A stretch of 64,000 nucleotides of DNA from Okibacterium sp. HSC-33S16. GTDB lineage: Bacteria; Actinomycetota; Actinomycetes; Actinomycetales; Microbacteriaceae. Location: positions 186,001 to 250,000 of the forward strand of contig NZ_JALJZZ010000001.1 of NCBI RefSeq assembly GCF_024171565.1. Reading direction: 5' to 3'. How positions within the stretch are numbered: position 1 is the first letter of the stretch; each line of letters opens with the position of its first letter. Made by a program: the position numbers and the translations under genes. The notes beneath the pieces were generated by a model. That model was not told the origin of the DNA. It made no database searches and saw only the letters and a list, made by a program, of their open reading frames with translations. Positions 35,034 to 44,837 of this stretch are shown piece after piece.

Positions 35034-37204
35034 CGGCGGCTCCTCGGTCGACGACGCAGGCTCGTTTTCAGCATCAGCCGATCCTGCAGGTCAACGAGCG
35101 GCTCGCCGTTCTCCCCAACACTGTGCCGCTCCCAAAGACCGTCGGCGTCCAGGTGCCACGACGACGTGTTGTCGTCCATCGCCACATCAAACAGTCCTTG
35201 GATCTCAGCCAAATGGGCCGGCGCTGTCAGCCGAACGAGTGCTTCCACCCGGCGATCGAGGTTGCGGTGCATCATGTCTGCGCTACCGATGAACACGTGC
35301 GGGTCACCGTCGTTGACAAACGAGAAGATGCGCGAGTGCTCCAGGAACCGACCGAGGATCGACCGCACCCTGATGTTCTCGCTCATGCCTTCCTGACCGG
35401 GTCGAATGCTGCAGATTCCGCGCACCCAGATATCGACGGGCACGCCGGCCTGGCTGGCCCGGTACAGGCCATCAATGATCGCCTCATCCACGATCGAATT
35501 CACTTTGATTCGGATGCCACTTGGCTTGCCTGCTTCGGCGTTCCGGCGCTCCTGATCGATGTGCTTCAGCAGCCCCTTGCGAAGGTGAAGGGGAGCAACC
35601 AGGAGCCGCTTGAACTTCTTCTCGATGGCATAGCCGGAGAGCTCGTTGAACAGGCGGGTGAGGTCCTTGCCGACCTGGGCGTCCGCGGTGAACAGTCCGA
35701 GGTCTTCGTAGATCCGGCTGGTCTTCGGGTTGTAGTTTCCGGTTCCAATGTGGCTGTAGTGCTTGAGCGTGCCCTTCTCCTCGCGGATAACGAGCGCCAG
35801 CTTGCAGTGGGTCTTGAGGCCGACGAGGCCGTAGACCACGTGAACGCCAGCCTTCTCGAGCTTGCGTGCCCAGGAGATATTGGCCTGTTCGTCGAAACGA
35901 GCCTTGATCTCGACAAGAGCGAGCACCTGCTTCCCGGCCTCCGCGGCGTCGATGAGTGCTTCGACAATGGGGGAGTCGCCGGAGGTCCGGTAGAGCGTCT
36001 GCTTGATGGCGAGCACGTGCGGGTCAGCGGCGGCCTGCTCGAGGAAGGCCTGAACGCTCGTCGCGAACGACTCGTACGGGTGGTGGACGAGAACGTCTCC
36101 TCGGGAGATCGCTCCGAAGATGTCAGCCTTGCCGTTCGGCTCGGCCGGCTGGAATTCCAGGGCCGTGGTCGGTACCCGCGGCGGGTACCGGAGGTCGGGA
36201 CGGTCAATGCCGGAGAGCCCGAACAGTCCGCCGAGGTCGAGCGGTGCGGGGAGCCGGTAGACCTCACGCTCGCTGACGTCGAGCTCGCGCACCAGCAGGT
36301 CGAGGGTGACGTCGTCCATGTCCTCGGTGATCTCGAGGCGGATGGGCGGTCCGAACCGGCGCCGTAGCAGTTCCTTCTCGAGTGCCTGGATCAGGTTCTC
36401 GGTCTCGTCTTCTTCGATCTCCACGTCTTCATTGCGTGTCACGCGGAAGACGTGATGCTCGAGAATCTCCATACCGGGGAAGAGATCACCGAGGTGGTTG
36501 GCGATGAGGTCCTCGAGCGGGAGGAACTGAACGTTGTCGAGGGGCGCCGACGGGTCGACCCGGACGAACCGGGGCAACATCTGCGGAACCTTGAGTCGCG
36601 CAAACTCCTGGCGCCCGGTCTTCGTGTTGCGCACGCGCACTGCGAGGTTGAGCGAGAGCCCTGAGATGTAGGGGAACGGGTGCACCGGGTCGACGGCGAG
36701 CGGCATGAGGACCGGGAAGATCTGGCGGGAGAAGTACTCGGTGAGCCGGAACTTGTCGTCGTCGGTCAGCGCGTCCCACGTGACGACATTTACGCCAGCT
36801 TCAGTGAGGTCAGGCTTGACGGCGTCGCTCCAGACGTGGGCGTGCCGCAGTTGCAGTTCGTGGGCCTTCTCCGAGATGTCGTCGAGCACGTCGGCGGGAG
36901 CGCGTCCCACGTTGGTGGGAACGGCGAGGCCGGTGAGGACCCGACGCTTGAGCCCGGCGACGCGGACCATGAAGAACTCGTCGAGGTTGGAGGCAAAGAT
37001 AGCCAGGAAGTTCGCCCGTTCCAGGGCCGGAACTGAGGGGTCTTCGGCGAGTTCGAGTACGCGTTGGTTGAACGCCAGCCAGCTCACCTCGCGGTCGAGG
37101 TACCGGCCCTCGGGAAGAGCAGGATCGTCACGCTCGAACGCGGGGTCGAAGTCGTCGTCGTCCCATCCGAGTCCTGAGTCCTGGGCCATGCTGTCTGATG
37201 CCAT
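35030..37204 (-). CDS. ppk: Polyphosphate kinase 1
   Basis: A 724-residue PPK1 with N, head and two C domains. The autophosphorylated His is in [11 protein letters not shown] (near residue 484), and RGICSIRPG in the C2 domain is also family-specific. It makes polyphosphate from ATP reversibly. Located between pst and glnR, in a phosphate/nitrogen block. CAAGAT lies six bases before the ATG and no Shine-Dalgarno is seen; possibly leaderless. Confidence 0.97.
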   Translation of the reverse strand: MASDSMAQDSGLGWDDDDFDPAFERDDPALPEGRYLDREVSWLAFNQRVLELAEDPSVPALERANFLAIFASNLDEFFMVRVAGLKRRVLTGLAVPTNVGRAPADVLDDISEKAHELQLRHAHVWSDAVKPDLTEAGVNVVTWDALTDDDKFRLTEYFSRQIFPVLMPLAVDPVHPFPYISGLSLNLAVRVRNTKTGRQEFARLKVPQMLPRFVRVDPSAPLDNVQFLPLEDLIANHLGDLFPGMEILEHHVFRVTRNEDVEIEEDETENLIQALEKELLRRRFGPPIRLEITEDMDDVTLDLLVRELDVSEREVYRLPAPLDLGGLFGLSGIDRPDLRYPPRVPTTALEFQPAEPNGKADIFGAISRGDVLVHHPYESFATSVQAFLEQAAADPHVLAIKQTLYRTSGDSPIVEALIDAAEAGKQVLALVEIKARFDEQANISWARKLEKAGVHVVYGLVGLKTHCKLALVIREEKGTLKHYSHIGTGNYNPKTSRIYEDLGLFTADAQVGKDLTRLFNELSGYAIEKKFKRLLVAPLHLRKGLLKHIDQERRNAEAGKPSGIRIKVNSIVDEAIIDGLYRASQAGVPVDIWVRGICSIRPGQEGMSENIRVRSILGRFLEHSRIFSFVNDGDPHVFIGSADMMHRNLDRRVEALVRLTAPAHLAEIQGLFDVAMDDNTSSWHLDADGLWERHSVGENGEPLVDLQDRLMLKTSLRRRPRSRR

Positions 37205-37263
37205 TGAAACATCTTGTCACTTCGAGCAAACGCCTGCGCGCATTGCCGGTAAACAGTTGCCGA

Positions 37264-38163
37264 CTATGACGGTTGCTGCGACGAGTCGTTCTGGTGTGGA
37301 TGTGCGAGCTCGTATTGCACATCGATGGTGTGGTCGGTGAATCCCAGTGAGCGGTACAGCTTGACGGCCGGAACGTTGTCAGCCTCGACGTAGAGTGCCG
37401 CCGTTGTGCAACCACGGTCGCGCATACGCTCGAGCCCGGCCTGCATGAGGGACCGGCCGAGACCGCGTCCAGGGGCGTCGACCCCGACGACATACACCTC
37501 GCCGAGTTCGCCCTCGATCTTGAGCCAGTTGTAGCCGATCATGCGTCCGTCGTCGTCGCGGGCAACGAGGAAGTCTCCGGCGTCGAACCACTCATCGGCT
37601 TGGCGATGGCGCAGGTCGTCGACGGTGATGCTGCCCTGTTCCGGATGCGACGCGAAGACGCGAGCGTTGAGGCTCACCCATTCCTCGTCATCGATTCCAG
37701 GACGAAAGGTGTCGAAAACGGGCGCCGCTGTGGCGGCCGCCGCTACCGGCATCCGTAATTGAAGGAGAGTGCGGACGGGTGAGAAGTTGAACCGGCGGGC
37801 GAGCGCCGCAGCGGCGGGATGGTTGCCGTGTGACCATGCCTTCAAGCCGGGCGACGCTGAGGCGACGAATTCGGCGGCGGCTTCCCGGCCGAATCCGGAC
37901 CCCCTCCACTCAGGGTCGATGACCAGTTCGAGCTCGTCGTCGTTCACGATGGCGGCGCCGACCAGGTGCTCGGCAGCACTCGGCGACTCTTGCGGCTCAA
38001 GGATGAACACGAGGCGACGAGTTCCGTTCTCCGCGTCGACGAGAGCCTGGTCGTTGAACGGCGCCTGGCCATCGACGGTGGTCGCCATCCGCACGAGGCG
38101 GGTGAACGCGGCGTGATGCGCAGGAACCTGAAGGCTACGCCTGCGCAGAACCGGCGGTCGCAC
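37264..38163 (-). CDS. mshD: Mycothiol synthase (tandem GNAT acetyltransferase)
   Basis: A 299-residue protein with two GNAT domains. [13 protein letters not shown] at about 26-38 matches the MshD N-terminus; [16 protein letters not shown] is the acetyl-CoA loop of the first domain and [21 protein letters not shown] that of the second, active one. It acetylates Cys-GlcN-inositol to mycothiol. The start is GTG 38163, with GAGGAGG just upstream, which overlaps the end of glnR by 29 bases. A longer reading up to 38541 is antisense to nothing but shares sequence with glnR in another frame and is not real. Confidence 0.9.
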   Translation of the reverse strand: MRPPVLRRRSLQVPAHHAAFTRLVRMATTVDGQAPFNDQALVDAENGTRRLVFILEPQESPSAAEHLVGAAIVNDDELELVIDPEWRGSGFGREAAAEFVASASPGLKAWSHGNHPAAAALARRFNFSPVRTLLQLRMPVAAAATAAPVFDTFRPGIDDEEWVSLNARVFASHPEQGSITVDDLRHRQADEWFDAGDFLVARDDDGRMIGYNWLKIEGELGEVYVVGVDAPGRGLGRSLMQAGLERMRDRGCTTAALYVEADNVPAVKLYRSLGFTDHTIDVQYELAHPHQNDSSQQPS

Positions 38164-38824
38164 CGTCCTCCTCGTACACGTTGAAGCGGTAGCCGACGTT
38201 GCGCACGGTGCCGATGAGCTGTTCGAGGTCGCCGAGCTTGGCGCGCAGGCGTCGGACATGCACGTCGACCGTGCGGGTTCCGCCGAAGTAGTCGTATCCC
38301 CAGACCTCGCTGAGTAGCTGCTCGCGCGTGAAGACACGGGATGGGTGCGTGGCGAGGAAACGGAGGAGCTCGAATTCCTTGTAGGTGAGGTCGAGGGGCT
38401 TTCCCTGCACCTTCGCGGAGTAGCTGGCCTCGTCGATGACAACGCCGGACGTCTGGATCTTGGTATTGGTCTGCTCGAGTGATTGCTTGCCGATGGCGAG
38501 GCGAATGCGGGCATCGACTTCGGCTGGCCCGGCGTTCTCAACGATGACGTCGTCGACGCCCCAGTCTGCGCTCACCGCGGACAGCCCGCCTTCGGTGAGG
38601 ACGATGAGCAGAGGAACGGTGAGGCCGGTGGTGCGAAGGATCTTGCACAGCGACTTCGCGCCGGCCAGGTCGGTGCGGGCGTCGATGAGGATCAGATCGC
38701 ACGAGGGCGCGTTGACGAGTTGAGCCGGCTGGGCCGGTATCTGACGCACACGGTGGCTGAGCAAACCGAGGGAGGGAAGCACGTCATTGTCGACCCGTGA
38801 GGTCAGAATCAACAGTTGCGCCAC
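38135..38824 (-). CDS. glnR: GlnR, orphan OmpR-family nitrogen regulator
   Basis: A 229-residue OmpR-type protein. The receiver domain has [18 protein letters not shown] and [22 protein letters not shown], close to actinobacterial GlnR, and [19 protein letters not shown]; the usual acidic pocket is incomplete, as expected for an orphan regulator not driven by phosphorylation. The winged helix has [37 protein letters not shown] sequence. It should control glutamine synthetase and ammonium genes. GTG start at 38824 with GGAGG seven bases upstream. Confidence 0.92.
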   Translation of the reverse strand: MAQLLILTSRVDNDVLPSLGLLSHRVRQIPAQPAQLVNAPSCDLILIDARTDLAGAKSLCKILRTTGLTVPLLIVLTEGGLSAVSADWGVDDVIVENAGPAEVDARIRLAIGKQSLEQTNTKIQTSGVVIDEASYSAKVQGKPLDLTYKEFELLRFLATHPSRVFTREQLLSEVWGYDYFGGTRTVDVHVRRLRAKLGDLEQLIGTVRNVGYRFNVYEEDGATAGSAQA

Positions 38825-38933
38825 GCATGACCTCCAGTGATTACCTGCGTTCATACTAGCTGCAGCGCAGAGCGGGTCGTGCTCAGGTGGCGGCGCGCGG
38901 ACACGGCGGCGGTGAATCGGGCACAATGGGAGG

Positions 38934-39224
38934 GTGACCGACGCACCCATGACTGTAGGACGCACCTGGACGGGCATCGTCTCTGTGTGGGGCGTCGCCG
39001 TTCTCGCGGTCGTCTGCGTCACCGTCTTCGCGACAGGTGACTCCCGCTTTACCCTGCTCTGGCTGGCGCTCGCCGCGTGCAGCCTGGTCACCTTCGTCAT
39101 CCAGCTGTCCACCCACCGCAAGGTCGGCTTCATCGACCGGGTCGGCGCAAGCATCGTGGGGGCGCTCGTCATCATCGGCGGCACCGGTGTGTACCTCAGC
39201 CTCGCTGCTCTTCTCGAGAGATAG
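38934..39224 (+). CDS. Small membrane protein, conserved hypothetical
   Basis: A 96-residue protein with three hydrophobic segments (about 13-33, 39-57 and 72-90: [56 protein letters not shown]). Known only as a conserved actinobacterial membrane family. GTG start; CACAAT (38922-38927) lies exactly six bases upstream. GGGAGG directly abuts the start and so cannot act as a normal Shine-Dalgarno. Divergent from glnR with 109 bases between. Confidence 0.8.
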   Translation: MTDAPMTVGRTWTGIVSVWGVAVLAVVCVTVFATGDSRFTLLWLALAACSLVTFVIQLSTHRKVGFIDRVGASIVGALVIIGGTGVYLSLAALLER

Positions 39225-39227
39225 ACT
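39222..39227 (+). promoter_or_regulatory. -10 element of a leaderless 37-codon gene
   Basis: TAGACT, of which the TAG is the stop codon of the previous gene, then six bases (GTCAGC) to the ATG at 39234. Confidence 0.4.
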
Positions 39228-39233
39228 GTCAGC

Positions 39234-39347
39234 ATGAATCTCGTCGCACTCGAACTCTTCTATGTCGGATTGCTTGGCCTGGCAAGCCTGGCCATCGCGT
39301 TCACCGCTGTCGTGGTGCTCTGGAACCTGTACCGCGGCCAGCGCTAG
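39234..39347 (+). CDS. Single-helix small membrane protein
   Basis: A 37-residue ORF: one long hydrophobic helix ([22 protein letters not shown], about 8-30), then WNLYRGQR. Too short for routine callers. It begins ten bases after the upstream membrane gene, has a -10 at leaderless spacing, and uses high-GC codons throughout. Function unknown; a regulatory microprotein of a membrane partner is conceivable. Confidence 0.6.
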   Translation: MNLVALELFYVGLLGLASLAIAFTAVVVLWNLYRGQR

Positions 39348-39362
39348 TTTTCGCGGGCGACC

Positions 39363-39959
39363 ATGATCGAACTGCCTCTCGACCTTCCTGCTGAGCTTGT
39401 CCCGCTGTCGTGGCTGCTCGGAGTCTGGGAAGGCACCGGAGTAATCGACTACACCGTGAACGGGGAGTCGATCAGCCATGAATTCGGCCAGCGGGTCAGT
39501 TTCAGCCACGACGGCCTGCCGTACCTCAACTACAGCTCATACACCTGGCTGCTCGACGACGAGCAGACACCGCTGGTGGCTGAGTCCGGGTACTGGCGGC
39601 TGCACCGTCAGCAACAGGCCGGCGACCCCGGCCCCGCGATGCTTCCCGGGGTGGGTGAGCGTCCGTTTCCCGACGCTGAAAGTGTTGAATCCCTGCGCAA
39701 CGCGGATGGCGGCTTCGACATTGAAGCCGCCCTCGTCCACCCGGGTGGAGTGAGCGAGCTGTACCTCGGTCAGATCAAGGGCCCACGCATCGACCTGGCC
39801 ACCGACGCCGTCATGCGCACGGCCGGCGCCAAGGAGTATGCCGCGGCCACCCGGATGTATGGGCTCGTTGAGGGCCACCTGCTGTGGGCCTGGGACATTG
39901 CCGCCCTCGGCCAGGACCTCCGCACCCACGCCTCCGCGCGCCTCGGCAAGGTGGACTAA
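39363..39959 (+). CDS. FABP-family heme-binding beta-barrel protein (nitrobindin-like)
   Basis: A 198-residue protein of the bacterial FABP-like/nitrobindin family. The N-terminal GVWEGTG (20-26) is the GxWxGxG signature, and WAWDIAALGQDLRTHASARL at the C-terminus holds the His expected to ligate ferric heme. Mycobacterial and plant relatives isomerise peroxynitrite. Its TAA overlaps the ygfZ ATG by one base. Confidence 0.87.
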   Translation: MIELPLDLPAELVPLSWLLGVWEGTGVIDYTVNGESISHEFGQRVSFSHDGLPYLNYSSYTWLLDDEQTPLVAESGYWRLHRQQQAGDPGPAMLPGVGERPFPDAESVESLRNADGGFDIEAALVHPGGVSELYLGQIKGPRIDLATDAVMRTAGAKEYAAATRMYGLVEGHLLWAWDIAALGQDLRTHASARLGKVD

Positions 39960-41077
39960 TGACCGGGTCACCGTTCCTCCTGCTCGACGGTGCCGTGCAG
40001 CTGCCTGACGCCGCTGACCTCGGCGTGCCATCGCACTACGGCAACCCCAACATTGAGCAACGCCACCTGGCCGACGGCTCGGCGATCGTCGACCTGTCTA
40101 ATCGCGGAGTGCTCGCGGTGTCCGGTCCCGACCGGCTGACCTGGCTCAACTCCATCACGTCGGCCGAGCTGCGCTTCCTGCAGCCCGGCGAGTCGAGCGA
40201 GACCCTTTTCCTCGACCCGCAGGGGCACATTGAGCACGCCGCCGGACTGCTCGACGACGGCGAGACCGCCTGGCTTTTCGTCGACCCGGCCTCGGTTGAG
40301 CCACTTGCCGCCTGGCTGAACCGCATGAAGTTCATGCTTCGGGTGGAGATTACAGACCGCACGCCGGAGTTCGCGCGCATCGGATACCTGTCGGACGACG
40401 TCCCGGCCGGCCTTCCCGTGGCATCCGCTTCGAATGTCCCGCTGGTGTGGAGCGACCCCTGGCGTGCCGTTGTGGCCGGCGGGCACTCCTACGCGGACGG
40501 CGAGCACCCCGGGACCTCGTGGAACTGGCACGAAGCACTGGTTCCGCGCGACCAGCTCGCCGCGATCAGTACGCACTATTCGGTGGCCGGTTCGCTGGCT
40601 GCCGAGGCGCTGCGCGTGGCCGCCTGGCGACCGCGATTCGCCACCGAGGTCGACGAGAAGACAATTCCGCACGAACTCGACTGGCTGCGCAGCGCCGTTC
40701 ACCTGTCCAAGGGCTGCTACCGCGGCCAGGAGACTGTCGCCAAGGTGCACAACCTTGGGCACCCGCCGCGTCGACTGGTGATGCTTCACCTCGACGGCTC
40801 CGATTCCGTGCTGCCGGCTCCCGGAGCATCGGTGCTGGGCGAACGCGCGGGTGAGCAGGTCGAGGTGGGCCGAATCACCACAGCGGTCATTCATCACGAA
40901 CTCGGACCGATCGCGCTTGCCGTCATCAAACGTTCAGTGAAAGCGGATGCTGTGCTGACCGTGAATGAGGATGGCCAGCTGATCGCTGCGGCGCAGCAGA
41001 TCATCGTTCCGGCTGACGCCGGAGCTGTCGCCGACGTCCCGCGCTTGCCGCGGCTGGGAGCGGTTCGGCGTCCGTAA
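39959..41077 (+). CDS. ygfZ: Folate-binding protein YgfZ/CAF17
   Basis: A 372-residue GcvT-like protein. The YgfZ signature KGCYRGQE is at about residues 251-258, and WLNSITSAELRFLQPGES is the folate-domain region. YgfZ supports assembly or repair of iron-sulfur enzymes with a tetrahydrofolate cofactor. The ATG at 39959 overlaps the nitrobindin stop (TAATG); upstream in-frame codons belong to that gene. Ends nine bases from a convergent gene. Confidence 0.92.
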   Translation: MTGSPFLLLDGAVQLPDAADLGVPSHYGNPNIEQRHLADGSAIVDLSNRGVLAVSGPDRLTWLNSITSAELRFLQPGESSETLFLDPQGHIEHAAGLLDDGETAWLFVDPASVEPLAAWLNRMKFMLRVEITDRTPEFARIGYLSDDVPAGLPVASASNVPLVWSDPWRAVVAGGHSYADGEHPGTSWNWHEALVPRDQLAAISTHYSVAGSLAAEALRVAAWRPRFATEVDEKTIPHELDWLRSAVHLSKGCYRGQETVAKVHNLGHPPRRLVMLHLDGSDSVLPAPGASVLGERAGEQVEVGRITTAVIHHELGPIALAVIKRSVKADAVLTVNEDGQLIAAAQQIIVPADAGAVADVPRLPRLGAVRRP

Positions 41078-41086
41078 CTCCCGGGC

Positions 41087-41896
41087 CTAGCTCGGGGCCA
41101 CCGAGTCCCACGCGACTGTCAGTTCACCGAGGCGCCAGCGTGCGCCGGTGCCGAGAACCGGCCAGCCGGCCGTGATCAGCCCATCGACGGTCGCCAGCCA
41201 GCGCTGCACCGGACCGTAGGCTGCGAGCGGTGCGCTGTATTGCCACTGCCGGTCAAGCTCGGTCATGAGGTCGGCGATGCGCTCACCGGCAACGTTGCGG
41301 TGGATGAGTGCCTTCGGCAGCCGCTCGGCCACAATCGACGGTCGCTCGAGCTTCTTCAGCCGCAACGACATGGTGAGCGACTGGGGCCCGTCGGCCGTCA
41401 CCGTCGCCCAACTCGAGATTCGTCCGATCTCATCGCAGGTGCCCTCAACCAGGACCCCTCCCGGCTGCAGCCGTGAGACCATCAGCCTCCAAGCATCCGC
41501 CACCGCACTTTCGTCATACTGGCGCAACACATTGAACGCGCGAATCGCTGCCGGTCGACGACCGTCGCGCACGGGCACCTCGAAACCACCGCGGGCGAAA
41601 CTCACGGCCGCGTCCGAAGCGAACGAGGTCTCTCCACGTCGAACGGCGTCCAACTGCTCGGTCGCCGTGCGTACCCGGTCCTTATCGATCTCAAGCCCGA
41701 GCACCTCGACGTCAGGCCGGACCTTACGCAGCCGTGACTGCAATTCGAGGCTCGTGACAGCGCTCGCACCATATCCGAGGTCAACAACGAGTGGGTCAAC
41801 GCTCGAGCGCACAACGGGGAGGGTCTGCATGAAACGGTCGACCCGACGCAGGCGATTTGTGTTCGTCGTCCCGCGGGTGATGGTTCCAATGGGCAT
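41087..41896 (-). CDS. SAM-methyltransferase-fold protein, conserved in actinomycetes
   Basis: A 269-residue protein. LVVDLGYGASAVTSLEL (about 36-52) is an atypical SAM loop (DxGxGxxxxT), and VLGLEIDKDRV the acidic second strand; FNVLRQYDE and GGVLVEGTCDE continue the Rossmann pattern. Reaction unknown. GAGAAT (41903-41908, minus) lies six bases before the ATG, so it may be leaderless. Divergent from gpmA with a 65-base gap. Confidence 0.78.
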   Translation of the reverse strand: MPIGTITRGTTNTNRLRRVDRFMQTLPVVRSSVDPLVVDLGYGASAVTSLELQSRLRKVRPDVEVLGLEIDKDRVRTATEQLDAVRRGETSFASDAAVSFARGGFEVPVRDGRRPAAIRAFNVLRQYDESAVADAWRLMVSRLQPGGVLVEGTCDEIGRISSWATVTADGPQSLTMSLRLKKLERPSIVAERLPKALIHRNVAGERIADLMTELDRQWQYSAPLAAYGPVQRWLATVDGLITAGWPVLGTGARWRLGELTVAWDSVAPS

Positions 41897-41961
41897 TGGT
41901 TCATTCTCTCAGCAGTGTGCCTGTCCGTTTGCTGACCGCGCCGCCTCGATAGAGTGGAACC

Positions 41962-42711
41962 ATGTCTTCGCCATACACTCTCATCCTCCTGCGCCACGGC
42001 AACAGCGACTGGAACCAGAAGAACCTGTTCACGGGTTGGGTCGACGTCCGACTGAGCGAGCAGGGCGTCGCCGAAGCCACTCGCGCGGGCGAGTTGCTCA
42101 TCGAGTCGGGCCTCACCCTCGACGTCTTGTACACCTCGGTTCTGACCCGGGCCATTCAGACTGCGAACATCGCGCTCGACGTCGCCGACCGGGCCTGGAT
42201 CCCCGTGAAGCGCAGCTGGCGCCTCAACGAGCGTCACTATGGAGCGCTGCAGGGTAAAGACAAGGCTCAGACCCTGGCTGAGTACGGCGCCGAGCAGTTC
42301 CAGACCTGGCGTCGGTCGTTCGACGTTCCACCGCCCGAGATCGATGACGACAACGAGTACTCGCAGGCTCATGACCCTCGTTACGTCGGTATCGACGGCG
42401 ACATTCCTCGCACGGAGTGTCTGAAGGACGTTATCGAGCGGATGCTTCCCTACTGGGAATCGGACATCACCGGTGATCTTGCGGCCGGCAAAACGGTGCT
42501 CGTCACCGCGCACGGCAACTCCCTGCGCGCCCTTGTGAAGCACCTCGACAACATCTCGGATGACGACATCGCCGAGCTCAACATCCCGACGGGCATCCCG
42601 CTGGTCTACCGCCTCGACGAGAACTTCCGTCCGACCCAGCCGGCCGAGTACCTCGACCCCGAGGCTGCGGCAGCCGGAGCTGCTGCCGTCGCCGCACAGG
42701 GCAAGAAGTAA
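41962..42711 (+). CDS. gpmA: 2,3-bisphosphoglycerate-dependent phosphoglycerate mutase
   Basis: A 249-residue d[13 protein letters not shown] holds the phosphorylated His12, [12 protein letters not shown] and [12 protein letters not shown] are substrate-loop motifs, and [15 protein letters not shown] has the second catalytic His. It converts 3- to 2-phosphoglycerate in glycolysis. TAGAGT (41950-41955) is six bases before the ATG, with no Shine-Dalgarno, so the message is probably leaderless. Confidence 0.97.
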   Translation: MSSPYTLILLRHGNSDWNQKNLFTGWVDVRLSEQGVAEATRAGELLIESGLTLDVLYTSVLTRAIQTANIALDVADRAWIPVKRSWRLNERHYGALQGKDKAQTLAEYGAEQFQTWRRSFDVPPPEIDDDNEYSQAHDPRYVGIDGDIPRTECLKDVIERMLPYWESDITGDLAAGKTVLVTAHGNSLRALVKHLDNISDDDIAELNIPTGIPLVYRLDENFRPTQPAEYLDPEAAAAGAAAVAAQGKK

Positions 42712-42729
42712 CACCGGCCCTCAGGCACA

Positions 42730-42765
42730 ACTGCCCGCCTCGACCAATCGGTTGAGGCGGGCAGT
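42730..42765. terminator. Terminator between gpmA and phoU
   Basis: ACTGCCCGCCTC (42730-42741) and GAGGCGGGCAGT (42754-42765) pair perfectly; the loop adds GACC/GGTT pairs, making about 16 bp with a 4-base tip. Convergent genes on both sides. Confidence 0.88.
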
Positions 42766-42782
42766 GTCGTCTGAGCGACCGG

Positions 42783-43442
42783 TTACGAAACGTCGGGGTC
42801 AGGGATCCACGCGCCGGTCGCGAGGTACTGCACCTTCTTGGCGATGGAGACCGCGTGGTCGGCGAAGCGCTCGTGGTAGCGGGACGCGAGCGTCGCGTCG
42901 ACGGTCGCCAGCGGCTTGCCCTTCCATGTCTCGCCGAGCACCTTGTCGAACACGCTCACGTGCAACTCGTCGATCTTGTCGTCCTCGTTGCGGATCTCCT
43001 CCGCAAGTTGCACATCCTGCGTCCGCAGGAGCTCGGTGAGCTTGTGGGCGATTTCGACGTCCAGCCGACCCATCTCGGCGAAGGTTGAGCGAAGACCCTT
43101 CGGCACCGCTCGCTCCGGGAAGCGGTAGCGCGCGAGCTGCGCGATGTGTTCAGCCATGTCACCCATGCGTTCGAGGGATGAGCTGATCCGCAACGCGCTG
43201 ACGACGATGCGCAAGTCGCGTGCGACCGGCTGCTGCCTGGCAAGAATGTTAATGGCTAGTTCGTCGAGGGCGACGGTCAGTTCGTCAATGCGAACGTCAT
43301 TCTCGATCACTTCTTCGGCGACGCTGACGTCGGACTCGTTGAAGGCACGAACGGCGTTCTCGATGGAAATGGCTACGAGTTCCGAGATGGCGATCAGGCG
43401 TTCCTGGACTTCGGCCAGTTCCTGCTGGAATACATCGCGCAT
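42783..43442 (-). CDS. phoU: Phosphate signalling protein PhoU
   Basis: A 219-residue all-helical PhoU with two repeats; SSLERMGDMAEHIAQLARY and FADHAVSIAKKVQYLATG are the metal-binding E/DxxxD repeats. PhoU passes the PstSCAB state to the sensor kinase and keeps the regulon off in phosphate excess. The ATG at 43442 follows GGAGA; an in-frame codon at 43484 is less likely. Divergent from senX3, with a PHO-box array between. Confidence 0.96.
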   Translation of the reverse strand: MRDVFQQELAEVQERLIAISELVAISIENAVRAFNESDVSVAEEVIENDVRIDELTVALDELAINILARQQPVARDLRIVVSALRISSSLERMGDMAEHIAQLARYRFPERAVPKGLRSTFAEMGRLDVEIAHKLTELLRTQDVQLAEEIRNEDDKIDELHVSVFDKVLGETWKGKPLATVDATLASRYHERFADHAVSIAKKVQYLATGAWIPDPDVS

Positions 43443-43525
43443 GTGCTCTCCGTTTCTTGTGTCAGGGTGCGTGGCGCCGGGCACCCGTGTGTCGCAGGAG
43501 CCCCCAGATAACCATGCCTGCCTCA

Positions 43526-43554
43526 GGTTAACGTTTGGGGTCCGGCGGTTGAAC
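43526..43554 (-). promoter_or_regulatory. PHO-box array between phoU and senX3
   Basis: Plus-strand units GGTTAAC (43526-43532), GGGGTCC (43537-43543) and GTTGAAC (43548-43554) repeat every 11 bases; outer units are one base off GGTGAAC, the middle is degenerate. The minus-strand reading points toward phoU. Suggests autoregulation by RegX3. Confidence 0.6.
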
Positions 43555-43613
43555 GATGATCAAAATCCCCTGATCAGCCAAGAACAGCGCCGGATCGGCT
43601 CCTGCTGTGCCTC

Positions 43614-43619
43614 TAATCT
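43614..43619 (+). promoter_or_regulatory. -10 element of senX3 (leaderless)
   Basis: TAATCT, then six bases to the ATG at 43626; no Shine-Dalgarno. The -35 region is poor, as expected if an activator bound at the adjacent PHO box helps. Confidence 0.5.
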
Positions 43620-43625
43620 AGTCGT

Positions 43626-44837
43626 ATGGACACACCCTGGTTGGTGCTCGCGTCTCTGGCACTCGGGCTTGTCGTTGGCGCCGGATTCGCCACTCTGTTG
43701 TACGTCGCGGCCAAGCGCGGACAACGCGTCGCCAACGTCGTAACCCCTCGGGTGCCCGACGGGGTGTCGCAAGTTCTCGACGCCCTGGAGAGCGCAGGAG
43801 TTGTCGTCGATCCATCGGGCAACGTGATTAAGGCCTCTCCGGGTGCTTTGGCCATGGGCCTGGTCCGAGACGGCATGCTCGTCAGTGAGGAACTGCGCAA
43901 CCTGGCCAACGAGGTTCGGGACCACGGAGAATCGCTCACTCGCGAGGTCGACCTCAGCCGAGGCCGGTTTGGTGACGCCAGCCTGCACCTCGACGTTCGC
44001 TGCGCTCGACTCGGTACCCGATTCGTGCTCCTGCTCGCCGAGGACCACACCGAGTCACGCCGGCTCGATAACGTCCGCCGTGACTTCATCGCGAACATCT
44101 CGCACGAACTGAAGACACCGATCGGCGCCGTCGGTCTCCTGGCCGAAGCGCTCGAACCGGCCGCAGACGACCCCGAACAGGTGCGAAAATTCGCGGCTCG
44201 ACTGACAACGGAGGCGGCCCGGCTGGCCCGGATCACGCGCGAGATCATCGACCTCTCCCGGCTCCAGGCAGCGGATGCCCTGCACGCCCCCGAGCTGCTC
44301 GATGTCGACCGGATCATCGTGCAGGCCGTGGACCAGAACCGCGTGGCTGCCGAAGCGACCGGTGTCACTCTCCGCGCCGGAGGCGAGAAAGGGACCCAGG
44401 TGTACGGCGATGAAGCGCTCCTCGTTGTGGCCGTGCACAACCTCATCTCGAACGCCATCACCTATTCACCCCCGGGTGGCCGGGTGGGAATCGGCGTCAG
44501 CACCTCAGGCGGTCTCATTTCGATCGCCGTCACAGACCAGGGTGTCGGTATCCCCGACGAGGACCAGGAGCGGGTGTTCGAGCGATTCTTCCGCATCGAC
44601 CAGGCCCGTTCCCGTCACACCGGAGGTACCGGCCTTGGACTCTCCATCGTCAAGCACACCATCCAGAACCACGGCGGCGAGGTGAAGGTTTGGTCACGCG
44701 TTGGTCGTGGTTCCACGTTCACGATTCGACTGCCCGAAGCGGCAACACCCCCGCCCACCACCGAACAGCTGGCCCTGCCGACGCTGAACGGATCACACAG
44801 TGAGGACATGTCCCATGACACGCGTACTGCTCGTTGA
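43626..44837 (+). CDS. senX3: Phosphate sensor histidine kinase SenX3 (PhoR)
   Basis: A 403-residue membrane kinase: an N-terminal helix (about 5-27), a PAS-like domain (about 45-140), HisKA with FIANISHELKTP (His160) and an ATPase domain with NLISNAITYSPPGG, DQGVGIP and GGTGLGLSIVK. It phosphorylates RegX3 when phosphate is scarce. Its 3' end overlaps regX3 by 23 bases. Confidence 0.96.
   Translation: MDTPWLVLASLALGLVVGAGFATLLYVAAKRGQRVANVVTPRVPDGVSQVLDALESAGVVVDPSGNVIKASPGALAMGLVRDGMLVSEELRNLANEVRDHGESLTREVDLSRGRFGDASLHLDVRCARLGTRFVLLLAEDHTESRRLDNVRRDFIANISHELKTPIGAVGLLAEALEPAADDPEQVRKFAARLTTEAARLARITREIIDLSRLQAADALHAPELLDVDRIIVQAVDQNRVAAEATGVTLRAGGEKGTQVYGDEALLVVAVHNLISNAITYSPPGGRVGIGVSTSGGLISIAVTDQGVGIPDEDQERVFERFFRIDQARSRHTGGTGLGLSIVKHTIQNHGGEVKVWSRVGRGSTFTIRLPEAATPPPTTEQLALPTLNGSHSEDMSHDTRTAR

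Noticed and set aside
35027..36367. A 446-codon plus-strand frame over ppk
   Set aside because: Antisense of ppk, with no recognisable domain or ribosome site.
38163..38541. N-terminal extension of mshD up to 38541
   Set aside because: It lies in another frame of glnR and its Ser/Arg/Thr-rich text matches no MshD.
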